Of a DNA stretch of 64,000 bases, positions 35,778-44,620 are shown piece by piece. The stretch comes from Kurthia massiliensis. GTDB lineage: Bacteria > Bacillota > Bacilli > Bacillales_A > Planococcaceae. Position 1 is the first letter of the stretch, and each line of letters opens with the position of its first letter. Both the position numbers and the translations under genes were made by a program. The stretch spans positions 222,392 through 286,391 of the forward strand of contig NZ_HE610998.1 in the NCBI RefSeq assembly GCF_000285555.1. Reading direction: 5' to 3'. The notes beneath the pieces were generated by a model, which was not told the origin of the DNA, did not search any database, and was given only the letters and a program-made list of their open reading frames with translations.

Positions 35778-36464
35778 ATGTCGATTGAACAACAATTATT
35801 TGCACGAAAAGATCCACAATATGAATTGTTTATGCGCAAGCTCGTACCGAATGAGCCACATATCATTGGTGTACGCATACCAGCGTTACGCTTAATGGCG
35901 AAAGAAATTATTAAACAAGACCCTATCGCATTTTTAAAAACTGTCGAAAATCGCTATTTCGAAGAAACCCAACTAGAAGGGTTCGTCATTGGGACGATGA
36001 AAGTACGTCCAGAAGAACGTATCCCATATGTAACAGCCTTTGTCCCAAAAATCCGCAACTGGTCTGTATGTGATGGTTTTTGCTCAGTGTTGAAAGATGC
36101 GAAAAAACATCAAGCATTGTATTGGTCGCTTGTAGAACGATATGCTGCAAGTGATCAACCGTATGAACAACGCTTTGCGGCGGTCATGATTTTAAATTAT
36201 TTCGTGAACGATACATATTTGGAGAAAGCGTTGGCGGTACTAGACCATTTGAAGCATGACGATTATTATGTGAAAATGGGTGTCGCGTGGGCAGTTTCCA
36301 TTTGCTTTATTCGCAAGCCAATTGAAACGATGCCTTATTTGCACAACAATCATTTAGATGATTGGACGTATAACAAAGCATTGTCTAAAATTACAGAATC
36401 ACTCCGCGTTTCGAAGGAAACGAAAGACCGAATTCGTGCAATGAAACGAAAAAAGACGCCTTAA
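35778..36464 (+). CDS. DNA alkylation repair protein (AlkD-like HEAT-repeat)
   Basis: 228 residues from ATG 35778 (GGAGGGAAAACAG upstream). All-helical, HEAT-like: IIGVRIPALRLMAKEI, FEETQLEGFVIGTMK, IRNWSVCDGFC, YVKMGVAWAVSICFIRKP, WTYNKALSKITESLRV. The pattern matches the AlkD superfamily of alkyl-purine glycosylases; the NWSVCD segment holds the expected Trp and Asp. Some members of the family are not glycosylases, so activity is predicted only. Confidence 0.85.
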   Translation: MSIEQQLFARKDPQYELFMRKLVPNEPHIIGVRIPALRLMAKEIIKQDPIAFLKTVENRYFEETQLEGFVIGTMKVRPEERIPYVTAFVPKIRNWSVCDGFCSVLKDAKKHQALYWSLVERYAASDQPYEQRFAAVMILNYFVNDTYLEKALAVLDHLKHDDYYVKMGVAWAVSICFIRKPIETMPYLHNNHLDDWTYNKALSKITESLRVSKETKDRIRAMKRKKTP

Positions 36465-36482
36465 TGTGCGTCTTTTTTTACG
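36446..36482. terminator. Bidirectional terminator overlapping two stop codons
   Basis: AAAAAAGACGC/GCGTCTTTTTTT; the stem contains the last codons of the AlkD-like gene and of the convergent small membrane protein. Confidence 0.82.
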
Positions 36483-36721
36483 TTTGGTGTCAGCTGTACG
36501 CGAATGATTGAAATAATACTTAGCGTCGCAAGTGGCAAACCGAAGAGCATACATTGAAACCATTGCGCATTAAAAAAGGGAATGAGCATGCTGATGAAGC
36601 CAACGATGAAACTGCTCACGGCGATTAGACGTGGACGTTTTCTAGAAGTATGATGACGTAAATCGTAGCCAATGAACGAAAATAATATTACGCTTATGAC
36701 AATGCTAAATATTAGTATCAT
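36461..36721 (-). CDS. Small membrane protein (86 aa)
   Basis: Three hydrophobic segments (ILIFSIVISVILFSFIGYDL, RLIAVSSFIVGFISMLIPFF, LFGLPLATLSIISIIRVQL). AAAGGTG upstream. Family not recognised. It converges with the AlkD-like gene, overlapping it by 4 bases. Confidence 0.7.
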   Translation of the reverse strand: MILIFSIVISVILFSFIGYDLRHHTSRKRPRLIAVSSFIVGFISMLIPFFNAQWFQCMLFGLPLATLSIISIIRVQLTPNVKKDAH

Positions 36722-36839
36722 CTCTCATTCACACCTTTCTCCGATAAATATAACTTTATTATAAAACAAAGACTTAAAAAATAGTACGAATTGTGAAACT
36801 TTTCCAAGGAGTGGACGTATATAAAGAGAGGTGATCACG

Positions 36840-37595
36840 ATGAAGGCGATTTTGTTTCAACAAGGACAGTTTGAAGCACTGTATGGCTATTTTTCGCCAG
36901 CGCTTCGAACGCAATTACCATATGAAAATATTCGGAAGCCATTAAAACTATTTCAACTACATATGAAAGACATGCATACGAGATATTTAGGAGACAACCA
37001 ATTACAATGGCGAGACGATTTCGGCCGTTATATGATCGATTTGCACGTCGTACAACACGAAATTGTTAAATTTCAAATGACGTCATTTATAGCAGACCGT
37101 ATGACGAAAAATCGATACATATTGCCGTTTGAAAATACGTGGACAGTGCAGCAAGCGGAACATTATTATACGTTTAAGCCCGTAGAGAAAGATGCATCGA
37201 CGCCAATTATTGCACCAGCGAGTGGTATTGTAGAATACGTTTCAAACGATGGCGTTATTATTCGACACCGAGGGGATGAATATAGCTATATTCAACATTT
37301 CACACCGACAGTCGCGGTCGGTACGAAAGTGCGAAAACGGGCCTTCTTAGGCTATATCGATACATCTGAAACGCTAAAATTTCAAGTGCTAGATACGATA
37401 CCAAGCATTGTATATGAAGTGTTGCCGCTTCAATTCCAACGATTTGAAGCGCTCGTCAAAGGCGATATCGTGAGCAACTCACATAAGTCTAAGCTTGAAA
37501 AAGTAGAACAAGGTGAGTCTCTTGCTTCTCTTTTTATCGAATTAGGGGAGTTGTTACTGTATGTGCCACGACTCGTTTTGAATTTCTTTAAATAG
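36840..37595 (+). CDS. M23/LytM-like protein lacking the HxH motif
   Basis: 251 residues from ATG 36840 (GAGAGGTGA upstream). No signal peptide. Residues ~120-190 follow the M23/LytM beta-fold: TPIIAPASGIVEYVSNDGVIIRHRGDEYSYIQHFTPTVAVGTKVRKRAFLGYIDTS. At the place where active enzymes have HLHFEV this protein has LKFQVLD, so the zinc-binding His-x-His is gone. It is probably not a peptidase; a biotin/lipoyl-like barrel is the alternative reading. Single gene; function unknown. Confidence 0.6.
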   Translation: MKAILFQQGQFEALYGYFSPALRTQLPYENIRKPLKLFQLHMKDMHTRYLGDNQLQWRDDFGRYMIDLHVVQHEIVKFQMTSFIADRMTKNRYILPFENTWTVQQAEHYYTFKPVEKDASTPIIAPASGIVEYVSNDGVIIRHRGDEYSYIQHFTPTVAVGTKVRKRAFLGYIDTSETLKFQVLDTIPSIVYEVLPLQFQRFEALVKGDIVSNSHKSKLEKVEQGESLASLFIELGELLLYVPRLVLNFFK

Positions 37596-37647
37596 CATTG
37601 ATTAGAATGATGAAAATTCGGTTAAAGGTTAATAAGGGGTGATGAAA

Positions 37648-37902
37648 ATGGATATTCAACAATTAAAAAAGCAATTAAAAGAAGGTCGCGCGATTTGTTT
37701 TTCATTTCAAAATGCGAACTACTGTATGAAGTCTTGTGATACAGGTTATGTGTTAATCGAAATGATCGGTGATATGAACATTGAGCGAACGCATACATCA
37801 TGTACGACATCACTTTTGACAGAAGCGGAAATTATGGGGCTTACATTAGAGAAAATTTTCTCAAATTGCCATGCGGATGTAAAACAGCTGACGGTACAAT
37901 AG
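37648..37902 (+). CDS. Hypothetical protein (84 aa), Cys-containing
   Basis: 84 residues. ATG 37648 has AAGGGG about 9 bases upstream; two earlier in-frame starts are too close to it. Contains five cysteines (YCMKSC, SCTT, SNC) and no membrane span. Family not recognised. Confidence 0.65.
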   Translation: MDIQQLKKQLKEGRAICFSFQNANYCMKSCDTGYVLIEMIGDMNIERTHTSCTTSLLTEAEIMGLTLEKIFSNCHADVKQLTVQ

Positions 37903-37915
37903 TCAGCTGTTTTCA
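37882..37915 (+). terminator. Terminator
   Basis: AAAACAGCTGAC/GTCAGCTGTTTT with a 9-base loop; overlaps the stop codon of the preceding gene. Confidence 0.75.
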
Positions 37916-37969
37916 TATGTGACGACATGTTATAATAAAAGTCAGAAAAATAAGAAAGTGAGGGAGTGT

Positions 37970-38419
37970 ATGTTAGAACTAGAAGTACATAACAATCCGA
38001 CAGGTGAAGCGTACGCACAATTGATTGATTTAGCATTTCAAAAAAGCGCACGATTTCATTTAGTCGTTCGTGACGAATTAAATTTATCGGATCGTGCAAA
38101 GCAAGTGTTAGCAGATTTAGAACCGTCATTAATGCGTAAAGTAGCATCATCTGAATGGGCAAGTACCGTCTTAAATGAAGGCACAGCAGACGTGTATTAT
38201 TACGTCGCAGATGACCATGCGCATGACGTATTGAAAGAAGCAGCAACTGCGCTATATGATTGGCAACAACCTGCATTACCAGAAGACTTAGCTTTCTTTA
38301 AAGAACGTGGCGAAGCGTGGTTAGCAACGAGTAGCCATGACGCGCATTGTCATTTAACGATTACACCAGATGAACTACAACAGTTTGCGGAACACATTCC
38401 GACGTTAACATTTGATTAA
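37970..38419 (+). CDS. Hypothetical protein (149 aa)
   Basis: 149 residues from ATG 37970 (GAGGGAGTG upstream). Acidic, alpha/beta, no signal, no clear motif; several His near the C-terminus (TSSHDAHCHLTIT). I do not recognise the family. Confidence 0.7.
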   Translation: MLELEVHNNPTGEAYAQLIDLAFQKSARFHLVVRDELNLSDRAKQVLADLEPSLMRKVASSEWASTVLNEGTADVYYYVADDHAHDVLKEAATALYDWQQPALPEDLAFFKERGEAWLATSSHDAHCHLTITPDELQQFAEHIPTLTFD

Positions 38420-38460
38420 ACAAAAGTTAATAAGTAAAAATTACATTCGCTAACAGATAA

Positions 38461-38602
38461 AAAGAGGCTGGGACAAAACATTTCATTTTCCTTTTTTAAC
38501 GTTCGCAACAAAAAACCGGAACCGCGCCACAGCGCGATTCCGGTTTTTCTTATGCTCATTTGAGATGATGTTTTTACACTTATGTCCCAGCCTCTTTTGA
38601 TT
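38461..38602 (+). repeat. Interspersed GAGGCTGGGAC hairpin repeat, complete copy
   Basis: The element starts GAGGCTGGGACAAAACA and ends TGTCCCAGCCTC, so its ends are inverted repeats. Inside lies a second hairpin (AAAAACCGGAATCGCG-type stem, 38503-38555). The left half matches the copy at positions 1-68. Similar end sequences are seen in intergenic repeats of other Bacilli; it probably also ends transcription of the upstream gene. Confidence 0.8.
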
Positions 38603-38634
38603 AACTAAGGCTTTGGCCTAGTTTTTTAAATCGA

Positions 38635-39159
38635 TTATTCTGCTGTTAATGCTGCAACTTCATCTAGCTGTTCTTGTAACATGTCGCGTAAGTCTTCATC
38701 TGTTGTAATCGCAATTTGTGCGTTTATAAAATCAGATAACGCTTGTTTCATCGTATCGAAAAAATCAGCTTTTGATATCGCTAACGTTTGTTTTGATGAA
38801 GGTTCTGTTACCATAATCAATTGGTCGTTTGCTAAGTGGTTTGTTAATGTGTAAGCAGTAACGCCTGGCATTTCAGGATCTTCAACGATTGCAGAGCCTT
38901 CAATTAAATATTGTTCTAATGCGCTTTTATGTGCGTCCCAAACATTTTCAAGTGAAGAAAATAATTTTTGGAATAAAATCGCGCCATTATACTCTAGGCT
39001 CATAAAACCGTTTAAAGGTGCTAGTAAACCATCCGCATCTACGTGCTTTTTTAATTCTTCTGTATTTGTAAAATCAAAGAAATGTGTATACAATTCTTTA
39101 TCGCTAATCGCGTTTCCTTTTGGCCAGAAATCCACGGTTGCGTAAATAGAAATGTTCAT
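38635..39159 (-). CDS. Hypothetical protein (174 aa)
   Basis: 174 residues after GGAGG. Cytoplasmic, acidic; NISIYATVDFWPKGNAIS start and an acidic helical C-terminus (MLQEQLDEVAALTAE). Family not recognised. Single gene next to the repeat. Confidence 0.7.
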   Translation of the reverse strand: MNISIYATVDFWPKGNAISDKELYTHFFDFTNTEELKKHVDADGLLAPLNGFMSLEYNGAILFQKLFSSLENVWDAHKSALEQYLIEGSAIVEDPEMPGVTAYTLTNHLANDQLIMVTEPSSKQTLAISKADFFDTMKQALSDFINAQIAITTDEDLRDMLQEQLDEVAALTAE

Positions 39160-39466
39160 ATATATCCTCCTGTAAGGTACGTTATTTTATTATTATAACT
39201 TTAATTATAAGCAAAGGCAAAAAAACAGCGGCGTATCAACGTTTATAGACGATGTTTTCCAGGGAATTTACAAATGAAGTATACATCTTTTCAGTGAGCG
39301 TTAAAAATGCAAAGTAGGTGAAAAATTTTTGTGAACATATTGGAAAATCGCGCTTTTTTCCTCGAAATAAAAGGGTACATCTCTTTTTTGTATATGTAAT
39401 AAATGGTAAATTAAAATTATAGATGTGTATCATTTGCAAAATATTTATATCTTTATACACAAACCT
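39160..39466. other. Non-coding gap
   Basis: About 300 AT-rich bases between two leftward genes. One 74-codon frame on the minus strand lacks a ribosome site and looks random. Nothing else seen. Confidence 0.4.
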
Positions 39467-39501
39467 AAAAAAACGTTACGAATAGATTCATCGTAACGTT
39501 A
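39467..39501 (-). terminator. Terminator of the small membrane gene
   Basis: On the minus strand AACGTTACG/CGTAACGTT followed by TTTTTT. Confidence 0.82.
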
Positions 39502-39687
39502 AAAAATATGACTAATCGCTTTGAAGATCCAGCTAAACCATGTGATGAGGCCTCCTAAGAAAAAGGCGCTGCAAATAAATGCAGCAAGCGTCCATAAAAT
39601 GGAGCGTTCTTCAAAAGCAGCATATATGGTGAATGCGGCGATCGCGAATAAAAAGCACAGTTGAAAGCCACTTGTAATGTAAAACAC
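39499..39687 (-). CDS. Small two-span membrane protein
   Basis: 62 residues. GTG 39687 has GAGGAG 7 bases upstream; the earlier ATG at 39702 would overlap that site. Two spans (LCFLFAIAAFTIYAAF and LAAFICSAFFLGGLITWFSWIF). No family recognised. Confidence 0.65.
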   Translation of the reverse strand: MFYITSGFQLCFLFAIAAFTIYAAFEERSILWTLAAFICSAFFLGGLITWFSWIFKAISHIF

Positions 39688-39907
39688 GTAGATTCTCCTC
39701 ATATTAAAAAAGTGTATTTTTAATACATAACATCAGAATTATACTATATTTATGAAAATATGATAATATCTTTTGAAAATGAAACAATTTTTGCAAAAAT
39801 GATGTAATACAGATAATTAAATGCTGAAAATAGAAAAATACGTCATGATGAGCGTAAATATTTAATAATGAGGAAGATATCGTGGCCTAAAAATTGATGA
39901 GGTAATC

Positions 39908-40267
39908 ATGATGTTTTCAAATGTTCAACAATTCCAAACACTATTTGCTACAACACCCCAACTGACGAAAAAAGGAAATGCTTTCGTTTATCAATTTAAA
40001 CGTGGGGAAGAATTATATGCTTTTACGCTTTCTTCAAGTGAAAAAATGATTAATATTCGCGTTGAAAAAGATACGCGTACAATTGGCTTATTCGAATTTC
40101 AACATATTCATCACGTCGATATTGTTGAAAATGGGGCAAATGAAAAAAGACTTCAACTCGTCGTCCAACATGAACAAAAAATTCAAGTTGTTGACATTCA
40201 GTTAAAGCCGTATTTTAGTATTGCATTAAAAGAAACGGATAGTATGCCTGTCGGTGTATCGTCGTAA
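39908..40267 (+). CDS. Hypothetical protein (119 aa)
   Basis: 119 residues (ATG at 39908 or 39911; GATGAGG upstream). Mostly beta, no motif recognised. Converges with the small XRE regulator. Confidence 0.62.
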   Translation: MMFSNVQQFQTLFATTPQLTKKGNAFVYQFKRGEELYAFTLSSSEKMINIRVEKDTRTIGLFEFQHIHHVDIVENGANEKRLQLVVQHEQKIQVVDIQLKPYFSIALKETDSMPVGVSS

Positions 40268-40274
40268 CAAGCGT

Positions 40275-40490
40275 TTACTGTTCGTCATCTTCAATATAAG
40301 ATAATAAATCACCAGGTTGGCAATTGAGTGCTTTACAAATTGCCTCTAATGTAGAAAAACGAATCGCTTTTGATTTTCCCGTTTTTAAGTGAGACAAATT
40401 CACATTGGAAATTCCTACTTTTTCCGATAGCTCATTTAATTTCATATCATGATCTACGAGTAATCGTTCTAAATGAATGACGATGGCCAT
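40275..40490 (-). CDS. Cro/C1-type (XRE) small regulator, YozG-like
   Basis: 71 residues from ATG 40490 (AAAGGAC upstream). One helix-turn-helix: MKLNELSEKVGISNVNLSHLKTGKSKAIRFSTLEAICKALNCQPGDLLSYIEDDEQ, typical of the single-domain YozG/Xre group that usually controls a neighbouring membrane-protein gene. It is divergent from the small membrane gene at 40538, its likely target. Confidence 0.87.
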   Translation of the reverse strand: MAIVIHLERLLVDHDMKLNELSEKVGISNVNLSHLKTGKSKAIRFSTLEAICKALNCQPGDLLSYIEDDEQ

Positions 40491-40537
40491 TTCAACACGT
40501 CCTTTGTCGATAAATTTTATATACATGAGGTGAATGT

Positions 40538-40816
40538 ATGACAGTCGAATTAATGATCATGGGTGTAATATTGCTAATATGTGGCTATTTGATCGGTGTT
40601 AAAAAAATGTGGCAACTGTTAGCTGGCGTCATTATTCATCGGGCAAAAGAGCCTGAAAAAGCTGCTACGTTAATTAGCACGATGATGTTAGCAGTTGCCG
40701 TTGTACTCATTACAACGGGTGTGCTCGGTGTGCAGCCAGTTGAAAATGTCATGATCCCATGCGTCTTCATACTACTGTTAACTGTATTATATATCAATAC
40801 GAAAATGGTGCGTTAA
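40538..40816 (+). CDS. Small membrane protein, DUF3784-like
   Basis: 92 residues, three spans. The start IMGVILLICGYLIGVKKMWQLLAGVI with the GYLIG-K pattern resembles DUF3784. Start codon follows GAGGTG. Probably controlled by the adjacent XRE protein. Confidence 0.68.
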   Translation: MTVELMIMGVILLICGYLIGVKKMWQLLAGVIIHRAKEPEKAATLISTMMLAVAVVLITTGVLGVQPVENVMIPCVFILLLTVLYINTKMVR

Positions 40817-40856
40817 TCATAACGGTAGCGGGTAAAGACTGCTAGGGGGTGACGCA

Positions 40857-41141
40857 GTGGCGTACGGTTTATATGTTTATACATTGAGCGTCCTCGGGCT
40901 CGTCTTTGCCTTTTCAAATATGTATGTTATGTCGAAGTTAGCGAGTGGTCAAATGATTGTCACGACAGTGCTAACGCTTTGTACATTTGCCGCATTGATC
41001 GGTGCTTGTTTCCTCATTCTTTATTTTCGCATCAAACGTCTCACAACAACGGGTGAAACGGTCGGTTACTTAATACTTGTACTCGTAACAGGTATGATTT
41101 CAGCTGCGATGACGTTATTTGCGCAAATGAATAGCATGTGA
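40857..41141 (+). CDS. Small membrane protein (94 aa)
   Basis: GTG start with GGGGTGA upstream. Three spans (VYTLSVLGLVFAFSNMYV, MIVTTVLTLCTFAALIGACFLILYF, TVGYLILVLVTGMISAAMTLF). 40 bases after the previous membrane gene, probably the same transcript. Family not recognised. Confidence 0.7.
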   Translation: MAYGLYVYTLSVLGLVFAFSNMYVMSKLASGQMIVTTVLTLCTFAALIGACFLILYFRIKRLTTTGETVGYLILVLVTGMISAAMTLFAQMNSM

Positions 41142-41226
41142 TTCGCGAAATATACATTGCAAGCGGTCGCATGTTCACGTATAATGAAAGAAATTCTATA
41201 AAATGTTCTTAATATACCAGACATTT

Positions 41227-41260
41227 CAGAGGAGGCTATTATTAGTCTCCTCTTTTTTAA
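41227..41260. terminator. Bidirectional terminator
   Basis: AGAGGAGGCTA/TAGTCTCCTCT with a 4-base loop and T-run, between convergent genes. Confidence 0.84.
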
Positions 41261-42147
41261 TGCGCTTCTTTTTGCGTTGTTCGTTCGACGTAGGCTGTTA
41301 AATAATCGATGAGCTTTTTCGTCGCAGGTGCAAGCGTGCTAAATGACTGTGCAGCAATCCCGATCGTACGATATTCTTCAGGTTGTAAATGAACGATGCG
41401 GATATTGTCGGGAACGCGATAAACAGCCAATTCTGAAAGAACGCTAATGCCGATATCGTGAGACACCATTGAAAAAATCGCTTGGTCATCAAACAGTTCA
41501 AATCGAACGTTTAAATCGATATGATGTGCTTTTAAAATACGTTTTAAATCGTTATCACTGCCTTTTTTCGCGCGGATAAATGGATATTGTTCCATCGCTT
41601 TCCAATGAACGTTGTCGAGCTGTGCGAGTGGGTGATGTTGTTCTACGAGACAAACCATTCGATCTTTCTTCAACGGTTTCACTTCAAATTGATACGACGT
41701 CGGTAGCGATACGAAACCGAAATCGACGTAACCACTGGCAATCCATGACTCAATATCATCGTAATCGCCTTCAAAAAGTTGAATGTCGATGTGCGGATAT
41801 TGAGACTTAAAATGTTGCAAGATTTCTGGGAGCCATTGCGCTGAGACGCTCGAGAACGTCCCGATACGCACTTCTCCGACGACTAAACCATTTAGTTGGG
41901 CAATTTCTTGTTGCATTTCTTTTTCGATTTTTAACATCGCATTCATATAACTTAAAACGCGCTCGCCGTTCGTCGTTAAATGAATGCCAGAGCGGCCGCG
42001 CGTTAGTAATGAAAAACCATATTCGCGCTCTAAACTGGCAATGGCATGACTGACGGCTGACTGGGTTAAACCGAGTTTTTCACTCGCTTTTGCGAAACTG
42101 CCAAGTGCAACAATTGTGCTAAATATTTCGAATTTTGCTAAAGACAT
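41257..42147 (-). CDS. LysR-family transcriptional regulator
   Basis: 296 residues. N-terminal HTH (FAKASEKLGLTQSAVSHAIASLEREYGFSLLTRGRSGIHLT) and a substrate-binding co-inducer domain starting VGEVRIGTFSSVSAQWLPEIL. GGAGAAAT upstream. Divergent from a DMT-family exporter gene, which it probably regulates. Ligand unknown. Confidence 0.92.
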   Translation of the reverse strand: MSLAKFEIFSTIVALGSFAKASEKLGLTQSAVSHAIASLEREYGFSLLTRGRSGIHLTTNGERVLSYMNAMLKIEKEMQQEIAQLNGLVVGEVRIGTFSSVSAQWLPEILQHFKSQYPHIDIQLFEGDYDDIESWIASGYVDFGFVSLPTSYQFEVKPLKKDRMVCLVEQHHPLAQLDNVHWKAMEQYPFIRAKKGSDNDLKRILKAHHIDLNVRFELFDDQAIFSMVSHDIGISVLSELAVYRVPDNIRIVHLQPEEYRTIGIAAQSFSTLAPATKKLIDYLTAYVERTTQKEAH

Positions 42148-42268
42148 AACGATTTCTCCTTAGTTGCATTTTTTTCATGTAAACGTTTAAAAACATTCAA
42201 TTTTCTAAAGTGAATATAGCTATTATAATGGGACTTAAGTTATTTTGGAAGGCTTGGTGAGAGACTTT

Positions 42269-43168
42269 ATGAGTAAGACAAAAGGGGGAACGTGGCGCGG
42301 CGATATCATTATGCTTGTCGTGACACTATTTTGGGGAGCATCTTATTTATTCATTAAACTAGGGCTTGATGATATTGAAGCATACAATTTAATTGCGTTA
42401 CGTTTTGGGATTGCATTTATACTAGCAGGACTGATTTTTTACAAACGAATGTTGAAAACGACGTGGCTCATGCTGAAACATGGTGCGATACTCGGGGTAT
42501 TGTTATTTGCAGCTTTAGCGGTTGTGACGGTAGGCATTCAATCAACGTCTGCTTCAAACGCAGGATTTTTATTTAGTTTAGCAGTTGTGTTCGTCCCATT
42601 ATTGCTCGCGGTATTGTACAAACAAAAATTAGCACGAAACGTGACGATCGGTGTTGCGCTGTCATTTATCGGAATTTGCTGTATGACGATGACGCACGGT
42701 TTTGAAATTCAACGCGGTGATTTGCTTATTATGATTGGCGCGTTATTATATGCAATTTATATTTTAGTAACAGATCGTGTTGCGACGCAGACAGATGCGC
42801 TCACACTCGGTATTTGGCAGCTCGGTTATACTGCTGTATTTGCAATCGTTTGCTCGTATATATTAGAAACACCACATTTACCGCATACACCAACAGCGTG
42901 GTGGTCGGTACTTGCGCTCGGCATTTTATGTAGTGCTTGTGGGTTTATCGGACAAACAGTGGCACAACAATATACGACACCGACGCGTACAGGGCTTATT
43001 TTTTCATTAGAACCTGTATTCACGATTATTTTTACATTTATTTTCTTCCATGAAGTATTAACGCTGCAAGGTTACGTTGGTGCGTGCTTTATGTTAGCAG
43101 GAGTCGTCATATCGAAATTAGATATTCGATTATTGAAGACGGTGTCACAAATCGAACATACTTCATAA
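42269..43168 (+). CDS. EamA/DMT family transporter
   Basis: 299 residues from ATG 42269 (GGTGAGAG upstream; a TTG 8 codons earlier is less likely). Ten spans in two EamA repeats: LFWGASYLFIKLGLDDIEAYNLIALRFGIAFIL and later GLIFSLEPVFTIIFTFIFFHEVLTLQGYVGACFMLAGVVIS. Metabolite exporter of unknown substrate. Intact paralogue of the fragment at 26871-27159. Confidence 0.9.
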   Translation: MSKTKGGTWRGDIIMLVVTLFWGASYLFIKLGLDDIEAYNLIALRFGIAFILAGLIFYKRMLKTTWLMLKHGAILGVLLFAALAVVTVGIQSTSASNAGFLFSLAVVFVPLLLAVLYKQKLARNVTIGVALSFIGICCMTMTHGFEIQRGDLLIMIGALLYAIYILVTDRVATQTDALTLGIWQLGYTAVFAIVCSYILETPHLPHTPTAWWSVLALGILCSACGFIGQTVAQQYTTPTRTGLIFSLEPVFTIIFTFIFFHEVLTLQGYVGACFMLAGVVISKLDIRLLKTVSQIEHTS

Positions 43169-43171
43169 CGA

Positions 43172-43201
43172 GAAACTCGTCCTATAGGGCGGGTTTTTTG
43201 T
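43172..43201 (+). terminator. Terminator
   Basis: AAACTCGTCC/GGGCGGGTTT with a TATA loop, then TTTTTT. Confidence 0.8.
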
Positions 43202-43263
43202 TTGATAATCGTCTTTTTTGGTAAAATATTATTATAGTAAAAAATAAAGGAAGGAACGTTACG

Positions 43264-44616
43264 ATGACTTATACGTCGCATTATACACAAGCCGTTCAAC
43301 TATTTGAACGTGGAGAATTTGAAGCAAGCCTCCATGAATTTCGAGATTTATTACATAAGTCTCGTCATTTAACGACCGCGCAACATTTTGATTTGTTAAA
43401 TTATATGACAAATTGTCAAGTGAACTTAGGATTATTCGACGCTGCTTATGAACATTTAGAACTGCTCAACCAATTAGCGCAACAATTACAAACGCCAGAA
43501 GCATTGTATTATACTGCGATGAAGCGGGCGATTGTCGCAGCTCGTAACGATGGTACAGACGTCGACACGTTGTTTGCACACGTTTTCCAATATGCTAAGC
43601 AAACCGGTAAGCTCTCTCATCTTTGCGATACGACCGGTAATTACTTATATTATTTATTAAGTAAAAAGCGTTATGAAGCGGCGTTAGACGTCGTCAATGC
43701 ATACATGCCACCATTTGATGACATTTTGAACGAAGCGCCTGTATCGATGCGCACGCTATTCCCAAGCGCGGCAGAAACGTACTTCTTCTGTGGTCAATAT
43801 GAGCAATTAAAAGTGATCGTCGCATTTTTTAAACAGCATATGCATGCGCCAGTCGTGCAGTCGTTTCATGAAATTTATTATGAGATGAACCGTTATGTCG
43901 CACTCGTGTCAGAAAATGAACCGTTGTTTTTAGAGATGATTGACGCAGAATTGCAAGTACGTACGCAACGAGATGAACATCGTCAAATGATTCAATTGCT
44001 TCAAAAACAGATCGCGTACGCACAAGCAGCAAATCGTACCCAACTTGGCATCGAATTGGCCGAACGTTTGTTGGAAGTGTATCAAACACAAGGGATTTTA
44101 ACACAAAAAGAAAAACTGTCGAAAGAAACGCGTGGCTACGTCAATTTGAAAAAAGCAGCAATTCATGATCAGTTAACAGGATTGTACAATCGACGTTATT
44201 TATATGATTATCAAATGCCTACGCAATTAAGCGTCGCTTTCTTTGATATCGATCGTTTCAAACAAATTAATGATACATACGGTCATAAAGCTGGGGATGC
44301 GGTGTTACAAAAAATCGGCCACATTTTACAAGCATTTTGCCCAAACTACGTTAAAGCAGTACGTTATGGCGGAGATGAATTTAACTTATTATTAGAAACC
44401 GAGCCGCAACAAGCAGAACTGTTTATTGATCAGTTATTTACATCGATGAAAACGTTATATATCGATACAGGTAAAGGGGGCTTAACCGTTCACTTGTCGA
44501 TGGGTTACGCTGTGAAAAATGATGAAGATACGCTCGATACGTTGTTAAAACGTGCGGATAAAGCATTATATATGGCGAAGCGTAACGGCCGAAATCAATT
44601 AGTGAAAAGTAGGTGA
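43264..44616 (+). CDS. TPR-like + GGDEF diguanylate cyclase
   Basis: 450 residues. The first ~290 residues are helical, TPR-like (YTQAVQLFERGEFEASLHEFRDLLH, YEHLELLNQLAQQLQ) and contain no membrane span, so the sensor is cytoplasmic. The GGDEF domain has IHDQLTGLYNRRYLYD, the metal Asp in FFDIDRFKQINDTYGH and an intact active site VRYGGDEFNLLL. The RxxD inhibitory site expected a few residues before it is absent. It should make c-di-GMP from GTP. It ends 4 bases before a second cyclase gene. Confidence 0.9.
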   Translation: MTYTSHYTQAVQLFERGEFEASLHEFRDLLHKSRHLTTAQHFDLLNYMTNCQVNLGLFDAAYEHLELLNQLAQQLQTPEALYYTAMKRAIVAARNDGTDVDTLFAHVFQYAKQTGKLSHLCDTTGNYLYYLLSKKRYEAALDVVNAYMPPFDDILNEAPVSMRTLFPSAAETYFFCGQYEQLKVIVAFFKQHMHAPVVQSFHEIYYEMNRYVALVSENEPLFLEMIDAELQVRTQRDEHRQMIQLLQKQIAYAQAANRTQLGIELAERLLEVYQTQGILTQKEKLSKETRGYVNLKKAAIHDQLTGLYNRRYLYDYQMPTQLSVAFFDIDRFKQINDTYGHKAGDAVLQKIGHILQAFCPNYVKAVRYGGDEFNLLLETEPQQAELFIDQLFTSMKTLYIDTGKGGLTVHLSMGYAVKNDEDTLDTLLKRADKALYMAKRNGRNQLVKSR

Positions 44617-44620
44617 TGAG

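Noticed and set aside
39236-39460. 74-codon minus-strand frame
   Set aside because: GTG start without a ribosome site, AT-rich random composition and no family likeness.
40369-40479. Longer moeB reading frame from 10369 and similar upstream extensions of other genes
   Set aside because: The extensions cross promoters or ribosome sites; internal starts with good Shine-Dalgarno spacing fit the protein families better. The coordinates given here are only a placeholder; the moeB extension itself is 10369-10479.
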